Origin: Gordionus sp. m RMFG-2023
Taxonomy: Eukaryota > Nematomorpha > Gordioida > Chordodea > Parachordodidae
DNA length: 64,000 nt
Assembly (NCBI RefSeq): GCF_954871325.1
Contig: NC_088779.1
Location: forward strand, 6,450,846-6,514,845
Direction: 5' to 3'
Notes under the pieces: generated by a model
Told to the model about the DNA's origin: nothing
Seen by the model: only the letters and a program-made list of their open reading frames with translations
Database searches by the model: none
Position numbers and translations under genes: made by a program
Shown: positions 20,894 to 34,500 of the stretch, one piece after another
Layout: each line of letters starts with the position of its first letter
How positions within the stretch are numbered: the first letter of the stretch is position 1

Positions 20894-23800
20894 ATTATAC
20901 AATTTAAAAGTTAAATTTTATTTAGAAGTGGCGGAACAAATTTTATATAAGTCCATTTATCTAGTTTATTATCTCATTGTTAATGTAATGATATATACTA
21001 TATATCGAATACTCTTAATTCATAATCTAAAATCGATATAATTTTTAACTAGTATATTTATTAGCTTTAAACAAACAGTTTGCATAAGTAATAATTTTAG
21101 CCTAATATTAACTATACGGTGCCAATCAACAACAACAAAGTGGTACTTCTCCCCTCCTCTCGCGTTAAACTGAATATGTTATTAAATTTTTAGAAATTAA
21201 GCTATCTCAAATGGAGTTCAATTGGTAATCTAGTTAATATTTAGCAACGTAATTGAACTGAGAAGTTTAATTTCTTAGGAAGAACGCGGAATATGACTAG
21301 GTTTTTAAGAACTATAAATTTTTAAGGAACGAATTACAGCTTTAATTCATTATTATGAATGCAATATTTATGAATTGACAATTACCTAGTGGTAATCATT
21401 TATATATATTTTTAAAATGTTATTTATTCATTAATATTTGGCGTAATAGATAAATCATAGAATAAATTTTATTAATATTTTTTAATGGTATATAACGCAT
21501 TATATTAATGCAAAACGAATTCGTAAGTGAGTAAAATAATTTGTTAATTTTCATTTTTTTTTTAAAAAAAACAACCATTTTATATATTTAAATAATATCA
21601 ACTAATGGCTAATGAGACAGAAAAGAAAGACTATTGTTTAAAGGAAAATAGGCTTTATTAATTCATTTAAAAAAAAAAAAATGCCATTGATTTAATATTA
21701 ATAAGGTAACATATTATGATGGTCTCTGCTGAGAGGGTTCCCGAGACTTATATTTTATATGCACATAACTGTCAATAAAAATGAATTTACAAGTGTCCAA
21801 ACAAATGCCATATTTTAAACAGAATATTCTAAAAAATTAAAAGAGTTATAAATATACCTTAGAGAAAAAAAAATTCAAAATAAAATTATTAAATGTCCCG
21901 ATTCATATTTTGGGAAAAGTCGGTTCCAAGGATCCAATTAAAAAGTAACGATAAAGAGATACTTTTGCTGTTCACTGATACAAATAGTTTCCTATTCCAT
22001 AATTTATCTTACATTGAGATCTTAATTTTTTATGTATTCTTGTCTTCAATGTGAAAGCAACATTTTTAGCCGAGATAGCGATTCATCTTTAAGCATAGAA
22101 TATATCAGAGCGAAATCGATATAAATTTTTATATTGAAGGATTCTTAATAGTTTTAAAGTGTCACTAAACAACTCATAGCCAGCGGGGGGAGGGGTAACA
22201 GAAAAACAAATCCCCCCCCTCATATGGGAAATTATATTTAATAAATAGAAATTTTAATTTGGGAGAATTTATTTAAAATATTAAAAGAATGTTCGTTATT
22301 TTTTAAAAAAATAACTTTTAAAATTATCAGATCCTTGTCAATTTTTTTCTAAATCTTTATCAGAATATAATCTTAATTCATATTTTTAACTTCATATGTT
22401 GTTTTTAATTTGAATTGCTGGACATTGTGGTTGAAATATTTGAATTAAGGCATAATCTTCAGTTTCAAAAAGTTGACTTAGTTCACTTAATTTTATTTAT
22501 TTGTACAAAAAATAATGTCACTGGGGCCATGATAGAGTTAAATAATCTTCAACCAAAAAATAATAAGTACTATTGACGTATATTCTTCGTAAAATAAATA
22601 ATAATATTATAAAATATAAATTAACATAGATATGGTAAAGAGATGTCCAAGCATCTCTGCCAACTATGTGTAAAATCTTTAGACTTACATAATGTTATTT
22701 TGGTTATAATCTTAATCGGGCCATTTTATTTAGATCGACCTGACTCGGGCTTTTTAACAACACTAACTGATTGATTCAATATTAATCAGATTAATAATCT
22801 GGACTGTAAAAAATTCAGCAACAAGTATGTGATAAATAAAATAAAAATGAACCTTGGTGGTTTATCTGAAATAAAAGTTCGGCTTAAATTATTTATAAAA
22901 TTTAAAAACTTATAATATATAATAAAATATTTTTTTTTTAAGAAAAAAATTTAAAGTAACGAGCAGCGTTTAGCCTTCAAGTTACTAAAAAAAACCCACT
23001 TTACTAGTTATCATTTAAAACAGGAAACGAATGGCGTTAATTCCAAAAAAATTAAAAACTTTTAATCATTTTTTTTTTGATTATATAATTTTTAATGACA
23101 GATTGTACATAATTTTTGGGAATAAAGGTGGGATTGGGGGGGGGGGTGTGTAGGGGTAAAGTTTTTTGTTAGAATGATATTTATGAAAACGAACAAATTC
23201 GCTAAGGTGCCCGTTGGTTATGCCAATGCATATAGTAATAGTTCTAAATTTTATTTCACGTATAAACATTGAAAATAATTTAATAACATTAATAAGAATC
23301 GTATATATTAAAATTATAAAGATATTAAAATATATATTGTGAAAAATAAATGCATTGCCGCCAGTACTTTGCATAAAAATAGCAAAAATAAAATTTAAAA
23401 AAACAAAACAAATATAATTATAATAATATGTTTTTTTCTTCCTCTTGATAAGAAAATATTTGCTTATGATGTCCACCTCTCTGCAAATACACATCTCATA
23501 TGCTGTGTATTGGATTGGAATTGTAAAGAAAATTTATAAAGGCTTTGAGTTGCGATATTATTTATTCCATATTTTATTTATATTTAAAGATTCATTAATA
23601 ATATTTTAGTAGGAAAGGAAAGAGTATAATTGTAAATTTTTACAGGTGTTAAAAATGCAGTTAAGAAATGATATAATATTTCCAAAATTAACCGTTTTGC
23701 CCTTCTTGTAAAATAAAATCAAATCATTTTCATCATTTCTGTTTCATACCTCAAATTTTACCTATCTATAAATGATTAAAATGTTATTCGTATAAATGGC

Positions 23801-26416
23801 AACAAAAACCTTGAATATTTTATATTAATAACCTAGGCATATAATAATCTAACTCACGAATTTGGTGTTATTTAAAAGCAAAAAAAAATATGTCAAAAAT
23901 TGGGTATTTATTTCAAGCAAAAACGCAACCCCCCACTACCCTTCTTAAAAAATGTATTGTAGAAACTATACATATATACATATTCTTTCCAATTCCAAAA
24001 ATGAGCCTCGATGTCAAAGGGTTAAAAAGTTATAGCATACTATTTTTTATTTTATTTGCTGTCCAACCCCGGTCTCTCCTAAACAAATTTTTGAATAAAT
24101 ATTTTAACTTCATCATAGTCATCATTATCAGGTAAAATTTCTTCTTCAACAACAAAATTTTTGTTGGGTTTTTTTTATATAAAGAGATTAACTTCTTTTT
24201 GAATTCATTACTGCAAATATGTGAATAGAATGATTATATATAAAAAAAATATTTTTCTACTCAGAACTAATCTGCTTTAACAGTTGTATTATTATCTATA
24301 TTTTCCGTAAGGTACTAATCCGAAGATTGTACAGTTACTTGTTTTATTTCCTTGTTCCTATGGTAATTTTTTAAATATGGGCATCCATTTGTCACAAGAC
24401 ATATATTTTTTGCTCTAAATAATTTGGCAGAATGTTTTCTCGGCAAAAATTTCTGTCCTTGAAGAAAGGTAAAATACAATAATTAGATTATATACTAATT
24501 TTTCTATTTTATTTTTAACCTGACTATTCAGATCTCAATTAAAAAAAATTATGGATTTATATCTAGTATAATTTGGTTTATAAAACATGGATATAAATTG
24601 GATACGATCGATTTAGTTGATAACCTATGGATGTTTGCTGGATCGAATTTGAGAATACAAGGATTATTGGTTGGGAGGTATAATAAAGAATAAGCTGGAT
24701 GTTATGGGATTAGTAAATAAAAGGTTGTGTTGTTAATGTCTACATAAAAATGGGATTTGCTTCCCTATATCTTTATATCTTTCAAAGTTTAAGAAGTAAA
24801 AAACTATTTATCAGAGTAATTCTCAAATATCTGCGTCCTATCTCTTAGATTATTTTCCTTTATGAAAACGCTGATGGTTGCAAAGGATTGCAATAAGAAA
24901 TTAAATTTTCTAAAGAATATGGGGCTAGTATTGGTGTGAAATAGACTCCCAATTATTATATAGCATCCACAAGTTTCCATCTGAATAAATGGCCATATAT
25001 CTGCAAGCTAATACGTTCGTTTATAAAGAAATTTTAGAACGCAAAGATTGATCAGGATCAGATACATATTGGACCTTTATTATAATTTCAAAGAATGTCA
25101 CAAATTTGCCAGATTTCAATTGGTACGTTAAATTAATGTTGAATTCTTTATTCAGGCAAATCGTAATGTGTTGACGGTAGATCTGTCATAGGGTTTAATA
25201 CTATATCTCCGTTTAGATGTCTTATTTTTTCTTCTAGAATCAGGGTCAGGGATAAATAAATGTTTACTCTTAGCATTACGTAAATTATGGTCTTTTTTCA
25301 AATTTAATATAACCCATTTTAATACCCTTAGATACAAGAAATTACACAAGAATCTTTATTAGATTTATTTAAAACTGGGCATCGCCAAAGCCGGGCCTTC
25401 GTCCGGAGAAAGTGCAACCTGGGAGCACAAATGGTGAGGAATCAGAGAAGCAAATAATTTTTCGAAATAAGATTTAAAAAATAAAAAGGGTTAATAAAAA
25501 ATTAAAGAAATATAACCTTAAATAAAGTAATAAATAAATTTGCGAAGGAATTATATCAACCTAAAATACTAAAGGAATATAAATAAAACTTAATTTTCTG
25601 ATGAATTTAAATATAAATGATTTTGTAAAATAAAAATGTCCTAACTAATCATGCACTATGTCACTATAACATGAAGTGAGGATATGACGTAGTGAAGACA
25701 TCGGAAAATTATAATATATTTAACAAATTTAAAATATCAGTTATGAATTTTGCTTTCAGGAGGTATGAATATAGATTGAAGTCCCCTTATTTAATATCTT
25801 TTCAACATTTCTTAAATTCTATAAATATAATACACATAAAAGGGATGTTAATGCCAATATCCAGATATCTTTTTATTGTAACTTAGTTATATAACAAAGA
25901 TTTTTTTAACCTTTACTTTCAAGGTAATGATAACAGTAATTATTATATTTTTAGGAAACGATAACTAAACACGTGCATATTTTTTATATAAAGTTAAGGA
26001 TCAGCCATATCCGGGAGGAAAACGGTGTCATTCATTATATGGTCATACGAGTCAAAATTCTGACATTTTGTAAATAATGTACCAATTGTTCTGGTTACAT
26101 GTATTTCTTGAATTGGATATATCATATGCTCGTAATTCAGATGAAATGCCACTAATTAGAAATTGTATTAATTTTTATCAATTCTTCTTATTAATTATTT
26201 TATTTAAGAAAACGCAAAGTTAAATAAATACAAGGTTAAAGCTGATAATAGTGCTAATATGTTAGGAAAACATCAGCATGAATTTCTTGATCAGGATTTC
26301 AGAATTTTTACTCAAATATTTCGGATTGTCAATTTTAGATATCGCCAAAGAAAGATAAATCTAGGGTTAGGCAGTATTGCGAATAAGGTAATAAATATTA
26401 ATTATCTGTTCGGCAT
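20894..26416. other. Long gene-poor stretch
   Basis: No gene that I recognise. It contains part of a MITE (22620-22765), G-runs near 22190 and 23135, and near 24066 the CCCCGGTCTCTCCT motif shared with the 8.3-10.3 kb element. A minus-strand frame at 25349-25152 has fairly coding-like composition (SKHLFIPDPDSRRKNK, KPYDRSTVNTLRF) but no family match, no partner exon and no clear start. Confidence 0.4.
22620..22765. mobile_element. Truncated MITE, TAGTGTTGTTAA family
   Basis: Matches the 709-912 copy (AGATGTCCAAGCAT, CTATGTG, AAAATCTTTAG, GGTTATAATCTTAATC) and ends TTTTTAACAACACTA; the left terminus is lost. Confidence 0.65.
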
Positions 26417-26424
26417 GTGACATA

Positions 26425-28479
26425 TAGAGGCGTCGCTAGCCTTTACGATCTCAGGGGGCTAAACTGAAATTTTTTTACGGGGGGCTTAGCCTCCCATACC
26501 AATCAATTTGCGGGCCTTCGGCCGGGTTTTATATTAATATATTATACTTTTTTAAAATTTACTAACTCTAAATAATTATTCTGAGTGTCATTTATTATGT
26601 TTTGCAGGCAAAATAAACTAGGATATAAATTAAAATAATACATGACATTTCTAAAAATAATATTTTTTTAAAATCTATTAATTACAGTATAAAATTTCGA
26701 ATGTTGATATAAAAAAAATTTTGCGTCTAAATAATTATAAATGATAAAAAAAATTAATTAATTCATATATATGCCTCAATTGATAATGGTTTTTGAAAAC
26801 TACATAATATATTATAATTATTAGCAACTTACATTGACAAAAGGACATGAAACTAATATAACTCCCTATTACCATTTTAGACAATGTTTTATAGAATGGT
26901 CTAATAAGAAAAAATTTATAGACCTTACCAAATCTACAATTCTTAAAGAAGAGAGTATATACGACCATTCGAAATCATAAAACTATATGGTGGTTAGAGC
27001 TTCCTTTTAGATGACATGATGGAAGCTAGATAAGTAATCGAGAAGATTATTGAGAGATATTAAATATCTAAAAGATTATCTTCCATTTTAAATGGTATAT
27101 AAACGATTACACAGTTGACCATTATTGTTTATCTAAAATATGCAATCATATGCTCTCTGCCGTTGTAGTAATAATCTTAAATTACATAGCAACACAAATA
27201 TTAGATGCTGGTTAATTTGCAGTAATTGCCATGACACTCATAACGATTTATATTAACTTTATAGTTCATAAGATATACCTTATATCTTTGAATGTAAACT
27301 AATATCAGAATTTATTATGTTGGATAAATTGATAAAATAAAAACACTAAAAATCTTTGGAAGAAATAATTATGCAAATATATTGAGCCTGGAGTTATTTA
27401 CACGTAGATGCCATATTAGAAATGAAACATTTTCTAACTATAAAATAAAGACCAGAATGATATGATGAAACAATTAAGATTATATATATTATCGCATTAC
27501 CTTGGTATATTATATCTTAAAATAATAATAGTTTATAATAATATCAAAAATATATTTGTATTAAAGATTTAACTTAAATCTATTTTTCGAATAAGAAAAA
27601 TATAGCTTTCCTAAAAACACGTAAAAAAGAGAAGAAAATATATCTAATTTATTACATCTATTGTGAGATGAATGATAATAAGTTTAACTCTAATTAAATT
27701 TTTAAATAAATAATTTAAATAAATAGATGGCGTTAATTATTTGTAAGCAAATTGTTACTTAATCAAAAGCATTTATTTGTAAAACTTTAAAAATATTAAT
27801 TGTAATATATTATATAATTGTCAGATATGTCTGTAAAAGTGGCATTTTATGTAATATTTTATAAAAAATTATATATAAAAGAGGATTATATTATATGTCT
27901 ACTTACTTTTTATATATAAATCTCTTATACTTATTTGGATTTGGACCTTGAAAATATTCCTAAGGAAGAGACCTGATAATTAAATTTAAAAATCAATAAT
28001 ATAGTTGATTAGTGATTTTAAACTCTGCTAAAATATTAATTTAATAATTTTCAATTAATATATGATTATTTATTTAATTGGGGTTATATAATAATATATA
28101 TAAAAAAAGTCAATTAAGCTTCAACTGTTAATGCTAAATTAATATTTAGTGAGTGATACTGTTTTATTTTTAACATAGAATTTGATTGCAAGCTGACATA
28201 GTATAATTTATATATAATAATCTAATCTAATCTAATCTAATAATTAAAATAGTATTCATTTAATAAAAATGAAGATAGTTATATTAATTTTTTAATAAAA
28301 TTAAATCTATATATTACTCAATAGAATTATAAAAGAAATTATTCAGAGGGCAATTAAAAACATTTATTTTTAGCTCAAGGGGATATTAAGGAGCCATTAA
28401 AAAAATATTTTTGCTTCAGAGGGCTATTCAACTTTTCAGGGGGCTCGAGCCCCTGCGCGCCCCCCTAGCGACGCCACTG
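26425..28479. mobile_element. 2.05 kb non-autonomous hAT element just upstream of MTPAP
   Basis: Ends TAGAGGCGTCGCTAGCC and CTAGCGACGCCACTG are inverted repeats of the CAGTGGCGTCGCTAG type. Flanks GTGACATA (26417-26424) and GTGACGTA (28480-28487) are a 7/8 target duplication. Inside are GGGCCTTCGGCCGG near 26514 and a GGGGGCTCGAGCCCC palindrome near 28439; the rest is AT-rich with no transposase, plus a (TAATC)n run at about 28217-28241. Its right end lies 88 bp before the MTPAP start codon. Confidence 0.8.
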
Positions 28480-28567
28480 GTGACGTATATTGGTAATATA
28501 TGAAGGTGATAATTAGAAAAAAAGGAACAACTTTTGGTCAATATATGAATTCATTCATAAATAAAGC

Positions 28568-31500
28568 ATGTTTATCAAATTTTACAAAACTACCAAATTT
28601 ATGGGCAAACCAACATATCGTTACTTAGCAAGTGATGCCAATGGTAATTATATTATATATAATTTTTTTCAAAATGATTGCATAGAATGTAACTTTTCTG
28701 AATTTTTACAAAAACGGAGATCTGAAGCTCAAAATAGTATTTTACTAATTTTACCCAATATCTCATCCTCAAAACTAGCATTTTTAAAATGTTTGCAATT
28801 TGGTACAATTAAAAAAGCATATCCTTATCAAATTATGCAAGGGAAGGTTTGTTATTCTTTTATAAAATATTAATACTTATCATATGATATTATTTATATT
28901 ATATTGTTGACACTGAAAGACCTTCTTACATTTTAAAATTTCTACACAAAACTATTTAAATGTTACTTAATATAATTTTACATTATTTTGTAATAATGGT
29001 TCTCCTTTATTCGGATACTATTTAGTTCATAATAGGGAATTTTTAAATAAACATTATTGCCAAAATATACATCTTCAAAAAAGTTTTAATTACAAAGTTT
29101 TCCATAACAACATATGTTATTAAATAGATCAATATAATACATACATCATTTTGTATTTTTATTAAGAACTGTATGTTAATAGAGTTTGCAAACTATAAAT
29201 CAGTGATTCGACTTATAAAGAGTGCCAGGCATTTTGACCCAAATTTAGTGATCCCTGTAAAATCAAGAGTATGTTGGTTTGCAGATAAACAAAATTTTAA
29301 ACAATTCCCCCAAAATTGGTTTGATTCAAATTATGGGCAATTAAATAATGACAATGAGGCAACTTATATTGAAAATTCTTTACATCTCAATCTTGATATG
29401 GACAAATTAAAGACCAGAATTCTTGGAACAACATCAGTAATTAATTAAGCTTAATTATATAAATTTAATTCTTAAAGTAAATGAGCCAATATTATAAAAT
29501 GCTTAAGGTCAATTTGAATCTAGTCTACCTCTCGAAAATAAATTATCAAGAAGATGCTATATCTTCCAAAAGTTATATGATGTATTATGATTTTTCTACT
29601 AATAAAAATAAAGTTTTCAGGCCAAATGCAAATCCTAAACAACGACACAAAAATATCGGATTTAGGTTGCAGGCTAAGGTTTTTAACCTGTTCACTGCTT
29701 CAAGAAGCCCTAAGCGGAATGTTTGGTATGTATGATGAACTTAGTGTAAATTCACAATCAAATTCAAACAATAGAACAAATACATATAACTCAGGAGATA
29801 ACCAGCTTTTAACATCACAAACTTTATTTACTCCCTTTGGCTCATCTGTCAATAGTTTTGGGAAATACAATTCTGACCTTGATATGCTCCTTACTTTCCC
29901 TTCTTTCAATCCTCACAATAAGCAAGGAGGTAATTCTTAATATTAAAAATTATATTTATTTACCAAAATAAAAATTATTTAAAAACATTTATTGTATCTT
30001 GTACAGTTATAGATAACTAAGTTTTATTTAATTAATATTATATCTTTTTATTTTTATAGATTCACAATCACAATACACATAATATATATATAAATGTTAT
30101 AATTTTATAAATAAAAAGGTAATTTTATTTTTGATGCTAAACGCTGCCTTACTTCTGACCGTCAGCAATCGGCTCGTACTTTAAGATTAATATCAGATCT
30201 TTTACAATCATTCCTGCCTGGGACAAAAGAAATACAAAGAATTTTGAGGGCAAGAGTTCCTATAGTGAAATTCACTCATGATAAGCTTGGACTTTCTTGT
30301 GATCTCTCCTTTGGATCAAAGTAAAAATAAAATAATTGTCATAAAATATTCTTTGAAGTTGGATTTCATTTTTTTTAAAATATGGTTCATTGGAATTTAT
30401 TTATTAACACTTATAATATATTTATAAAAATTATCAAATTCACCAAGTGAGAAATATCCCCCCTCCCATTTTAATTACGCTAATGTATCAAGGCATTGAT
30501 TCCTGTACCTAACTTTTAACTCAACAAAGTATATCACTTTCTACTCGTATATTTAGGTAATGGCTAAAAATCGGATATTTTGACTCTACAGATGCATACC
30601 AAAGAAAATTTACTAAGCATTTAGGCCCGAGTTAATTTTTTTAAACTTTCTTTAAAGTCGAATTGGTTGAGGTGCTTTTTAGCTAAAAACTTGGTTTAAC
30701 CTTTTTAAGTCTGCTAAAAATAACGCCATTATTTAAATATCCTTAATAGTGATCTTTTATCAATAAAAGTGAGAAAATATCATCTATATACATGGCTATA
30801 TATTAATCATATTATAAAAAAATATTAATAAATTATTTTATGCTGTTGTAATAAAATTTAGTGGTGGCCTCGAGATGTCAGATATTTTATATACGCTGGG
30901 TAGAGCCGACCCTAGGATAGAAATACTATTCTCTAGCATTCGATTTTGGGCCAAAAATTATGGGGTAACCAACCCTTTCCCTGGCAAATGGCTCACTAAT
31001 TTCATGCTACTACTTATGACAATTCACTACTTACAACACCAAGGTAAATATAAATCAGATGAATATCTGGTAAAACTATTTATTTTATTTAAATTCTGCA
31101 ACTTCATATTAGCATTCTAGTGTTTCCCCTGTGCTTTATAAGGGAAGATTAAAAGTCTAACACCTAAATTCATAAATGCTATCCAAATCTAATAAAATGC
31201 GATAACCTTAAATTGTAAAAAAAGTATTTGAATCGTAAGAAATCGGTTCGAGTTTATTAAAAAATATCGGTAGGACAGGTCTCGATTTGTAAAAAAATAA
31301 TATAGGTTCGGTTTGGGCCTTTAAAATCCCTTTCTAAATATTTTCTCTTATAAAATTATGAGATTTATATATATATAGAGAGAAGAAGCACATTGTTTTC
31401 AAATGTTATGTTTAAAAATTTAAAACTTATCAAGCAACCAAACGTTTATTTATCTTTGTTTTTTTTGTAACACACAGAATTATAGCTAAATGTATATAGA

Positions 31501-34500
31501 TTAATTTATTAATTATAATATAATATGGCTTAATTAAATTAATTTCCCAACAAATACTAGCCTAGGGCTGTGTCAATTAGTGATCTGCATCGGGCATAAT
31601 TTTTCAAGCCCGGCCCGTAATTTTTTTTATAAAATTTTGCCCAGCCCGGCCCGAATTTAATAAAATATTGAAATTAATATAATTACTCAAAATAAACGAT
31701 ATGTTATATGGCGTCTACTTTCTATAAATAAAATCACATATTTTTATTTTACATAAAAAATTTAACATAAAATTGATAAAAATTCGGGCCGGGGCTACTT
31801 TTGCAGATCTCTAGTGTCAATCCATTAATTTTTCACCAATCTGATATTAGATTAATTTTTTTATTTACCATCTGGGCCATTCCACGTCAAATCGATCACG
31901 ATTCGGCCGACTCCTTTTAAAATTGTTAAAAATTTTTGGAATTATTTAGATAGGTAAGAGTGAGAAAGCCGTTTATTTTAGCTAGCTAGCACACCTGGTT
32001 CTCGAGATATAGGGGCTCAAAGGTACAAAAAAGAGCCACTTTGGAATCTGTAAAATTTTTAAAATGCTTATATCTCAAAAACTATTTATAGTAAAAAAAA
32101 TATAATACATTTTGTAGGTAAAGAAATTCTCTAATGGGCTAACAAAGAATAATAAATATTGGCGCCATTATAGGCTTTTATCATCCGGTTTACCTAAATT
32201 GCTTTACCTGTATTTTTAAGCAAAATAGTGTGTTTGTTTTCGAATTTTTTTATTGCTTTTTATTTAGACACCTTTGCTAAATATATATACAATATCAAAA
32301 CCTTAGCGACGCTATGGACTCCAAAAATTGACAAAAATAATAGATGGCCCTTTATGATATTACGGATTATGGTTAAGATTTTGCTGCTAACTTATCAATA
32401 ACTAGATATTTTCACATTTTATATTAAAAAAATTTGATTTTCTATTAAATATACTAATTAACTGAGGAGCAGAGTGGGCATATGCCCATTAGACACTTAA
32501 TGTAACAAATTTCCAATAATAAATATCTTTTAATTTTTAAGGTGTCTACAATTTCATCGAATTTTTCATCATTTGATGAAGATAATGGTATAATTTTAGT
32601 CGTTAAAACTTTTTTTTACTCTAGATATTTTTTTCATCGAATATTTCTTTTCACATAAGCGTTTTCTTTTAATTAGAGATTCCCCATTTGATTGTTAGGA
32701 TACATTAATGTTATATAGCCTCTTGATTAATATGAAGGGGAGAATCAATATCTACATTGTCATCTGAAGTATAAGGAATGTTTCCTAATTTTTGTCGCCA
32801 TGATGAGCACACTAACATATCCAAATTGAGTGGTAAATTTTTATGGGTTATCCAGGGTAGAATCTTTCTTAGATTCTCACGATAATAAGTATGTCTCTGT
32901 AGATTAAATGGGTGCAACATTTTAATATTTGGTACGTCCATCTGTGATATAGAATAAAATTTTAATTGATCTACACCTAGAATACATGTTTTTGCACTCT
33001 CCAAATCCAGATTGTTATTGGTAGACAGACGATAAAATTAATCTGAACGGACAGGTTAAAATTATTTCGCAGAAAGAGAGATCGTTTTATACAATTTATT
33101 TTGTAAAATATAATCGAATATATGCCTAATAAAATATTCGTTTTTACTGCAGCTGTTATATACTATCGAGCTAATAAAACATTCGCTAGCTATAGTAGCA
33201 AAGTAGAGATCTAAAAAATGTAAAACATTTTAAGGATAGTGGGAGGGGGGGGGGAGGGCAGAACTGGGAAATTTTATCACAATTCTTATAAACGTATCAA
33301 TATTTTCATTTTCCTTAAGAATAATATTTTTCAATTATTAGCGCCATCTACTTTTTTCTTAAATTTTTGATAAAAATGTATATTATGGAAAAGTCGATAG
33401 CGTCGCCAAGGTTTTGACATCGTATATATATATTTTTAAAAGGTGTCTAAATAAAAAGCAAAAAAATAAATTAGAAAACAAACTCACTATTTTGTTTAAA
33501 AATAGAGGTAAAACAATTTAGGTAAACCGGATGTTAAAAGCCTATAATGGCGCCAATATTTATTATTCTTTGTTAGCCCATTAGAGAATTTACCTACAAA
33601 ATGATATATTATAATATTTTTTACTATAAATACTTTTTGAGATATAAGCATTTTAAACATTTTACAGATTCTAAAGTGGCTCTTTTTTGTACCTTTGAGC
33701 CCCTATATCTCGAGAACCAGGTGTGCTAGAGAGCTAAAATAAACCGCTTTCTCATTCTTTTACCAATCTAAATAATTTCATAAAATTTTAACAATTTTAA
33801 AAGGGGTAGGCCGAAAAAGTGCCTTTTTTGATCGATTTGACATGGAATGATGGCCCATCTATCTTTAAACCAATATGAGAAAAATATTACTTTAAATGCA
33901 AAAAAAATACAAATCGTAAACTATACCTACAAAAAAACGAATCGAATATTTGCATTATTCGTTTTCGACTTGAATAGTTTTGTTATTCGTTTTCGTTAAA
34001 TACGAATCGGATCGAATAAAATAGAATAACGAATAATTCGTTTTAAATATAACTGTAAAAACTGTGAGTGACAAGAAACATTTTAAAATTTTCTTTTTTT
34101 CATGCCCAAAACGATATTTGATGCATTATCATGAAAATTTTATTTATTTTTTTTCATTCCCCAAAAGTTTATCGTTTCACTTAAAATATGGGCAATATTT
34201 ATGAATGACAGAGAGTAGTATTGCTTAAAATGTAGATTTAGCCGATCATTTTTATCAAAATGGCTAAATTTAATTTTTTTCAAATAAATATTACCTAAGC
34301 CGAGATTTCGCCATATTCAAATTAATAAACTATACCATAGGACAAAAATAATGGCTGGTTAAAAAAAAATCAAATATGATTAAGGAAAGAGCTGATTAAA
34401 AAATAACATTTCCTAAAAAAAAATTGGATTAATATTAAATTAATATATTTTTTTTTATTTACAAATGAATAAAAATAAGAAGATTTTCTAAAATTGAACG

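Noticed and set aside
23081-23494. Minus-strand frame of 137 codons
   Set aside because: Low-complexity AT-rich translation (Ile, Phe, Tyr, Lys runs) plus a G-run; not coding-like.
29700-29909. Minus-strand frame opposite MTPAP exon 4
   Set aside because: Antisense shadow of a confirmed exon.
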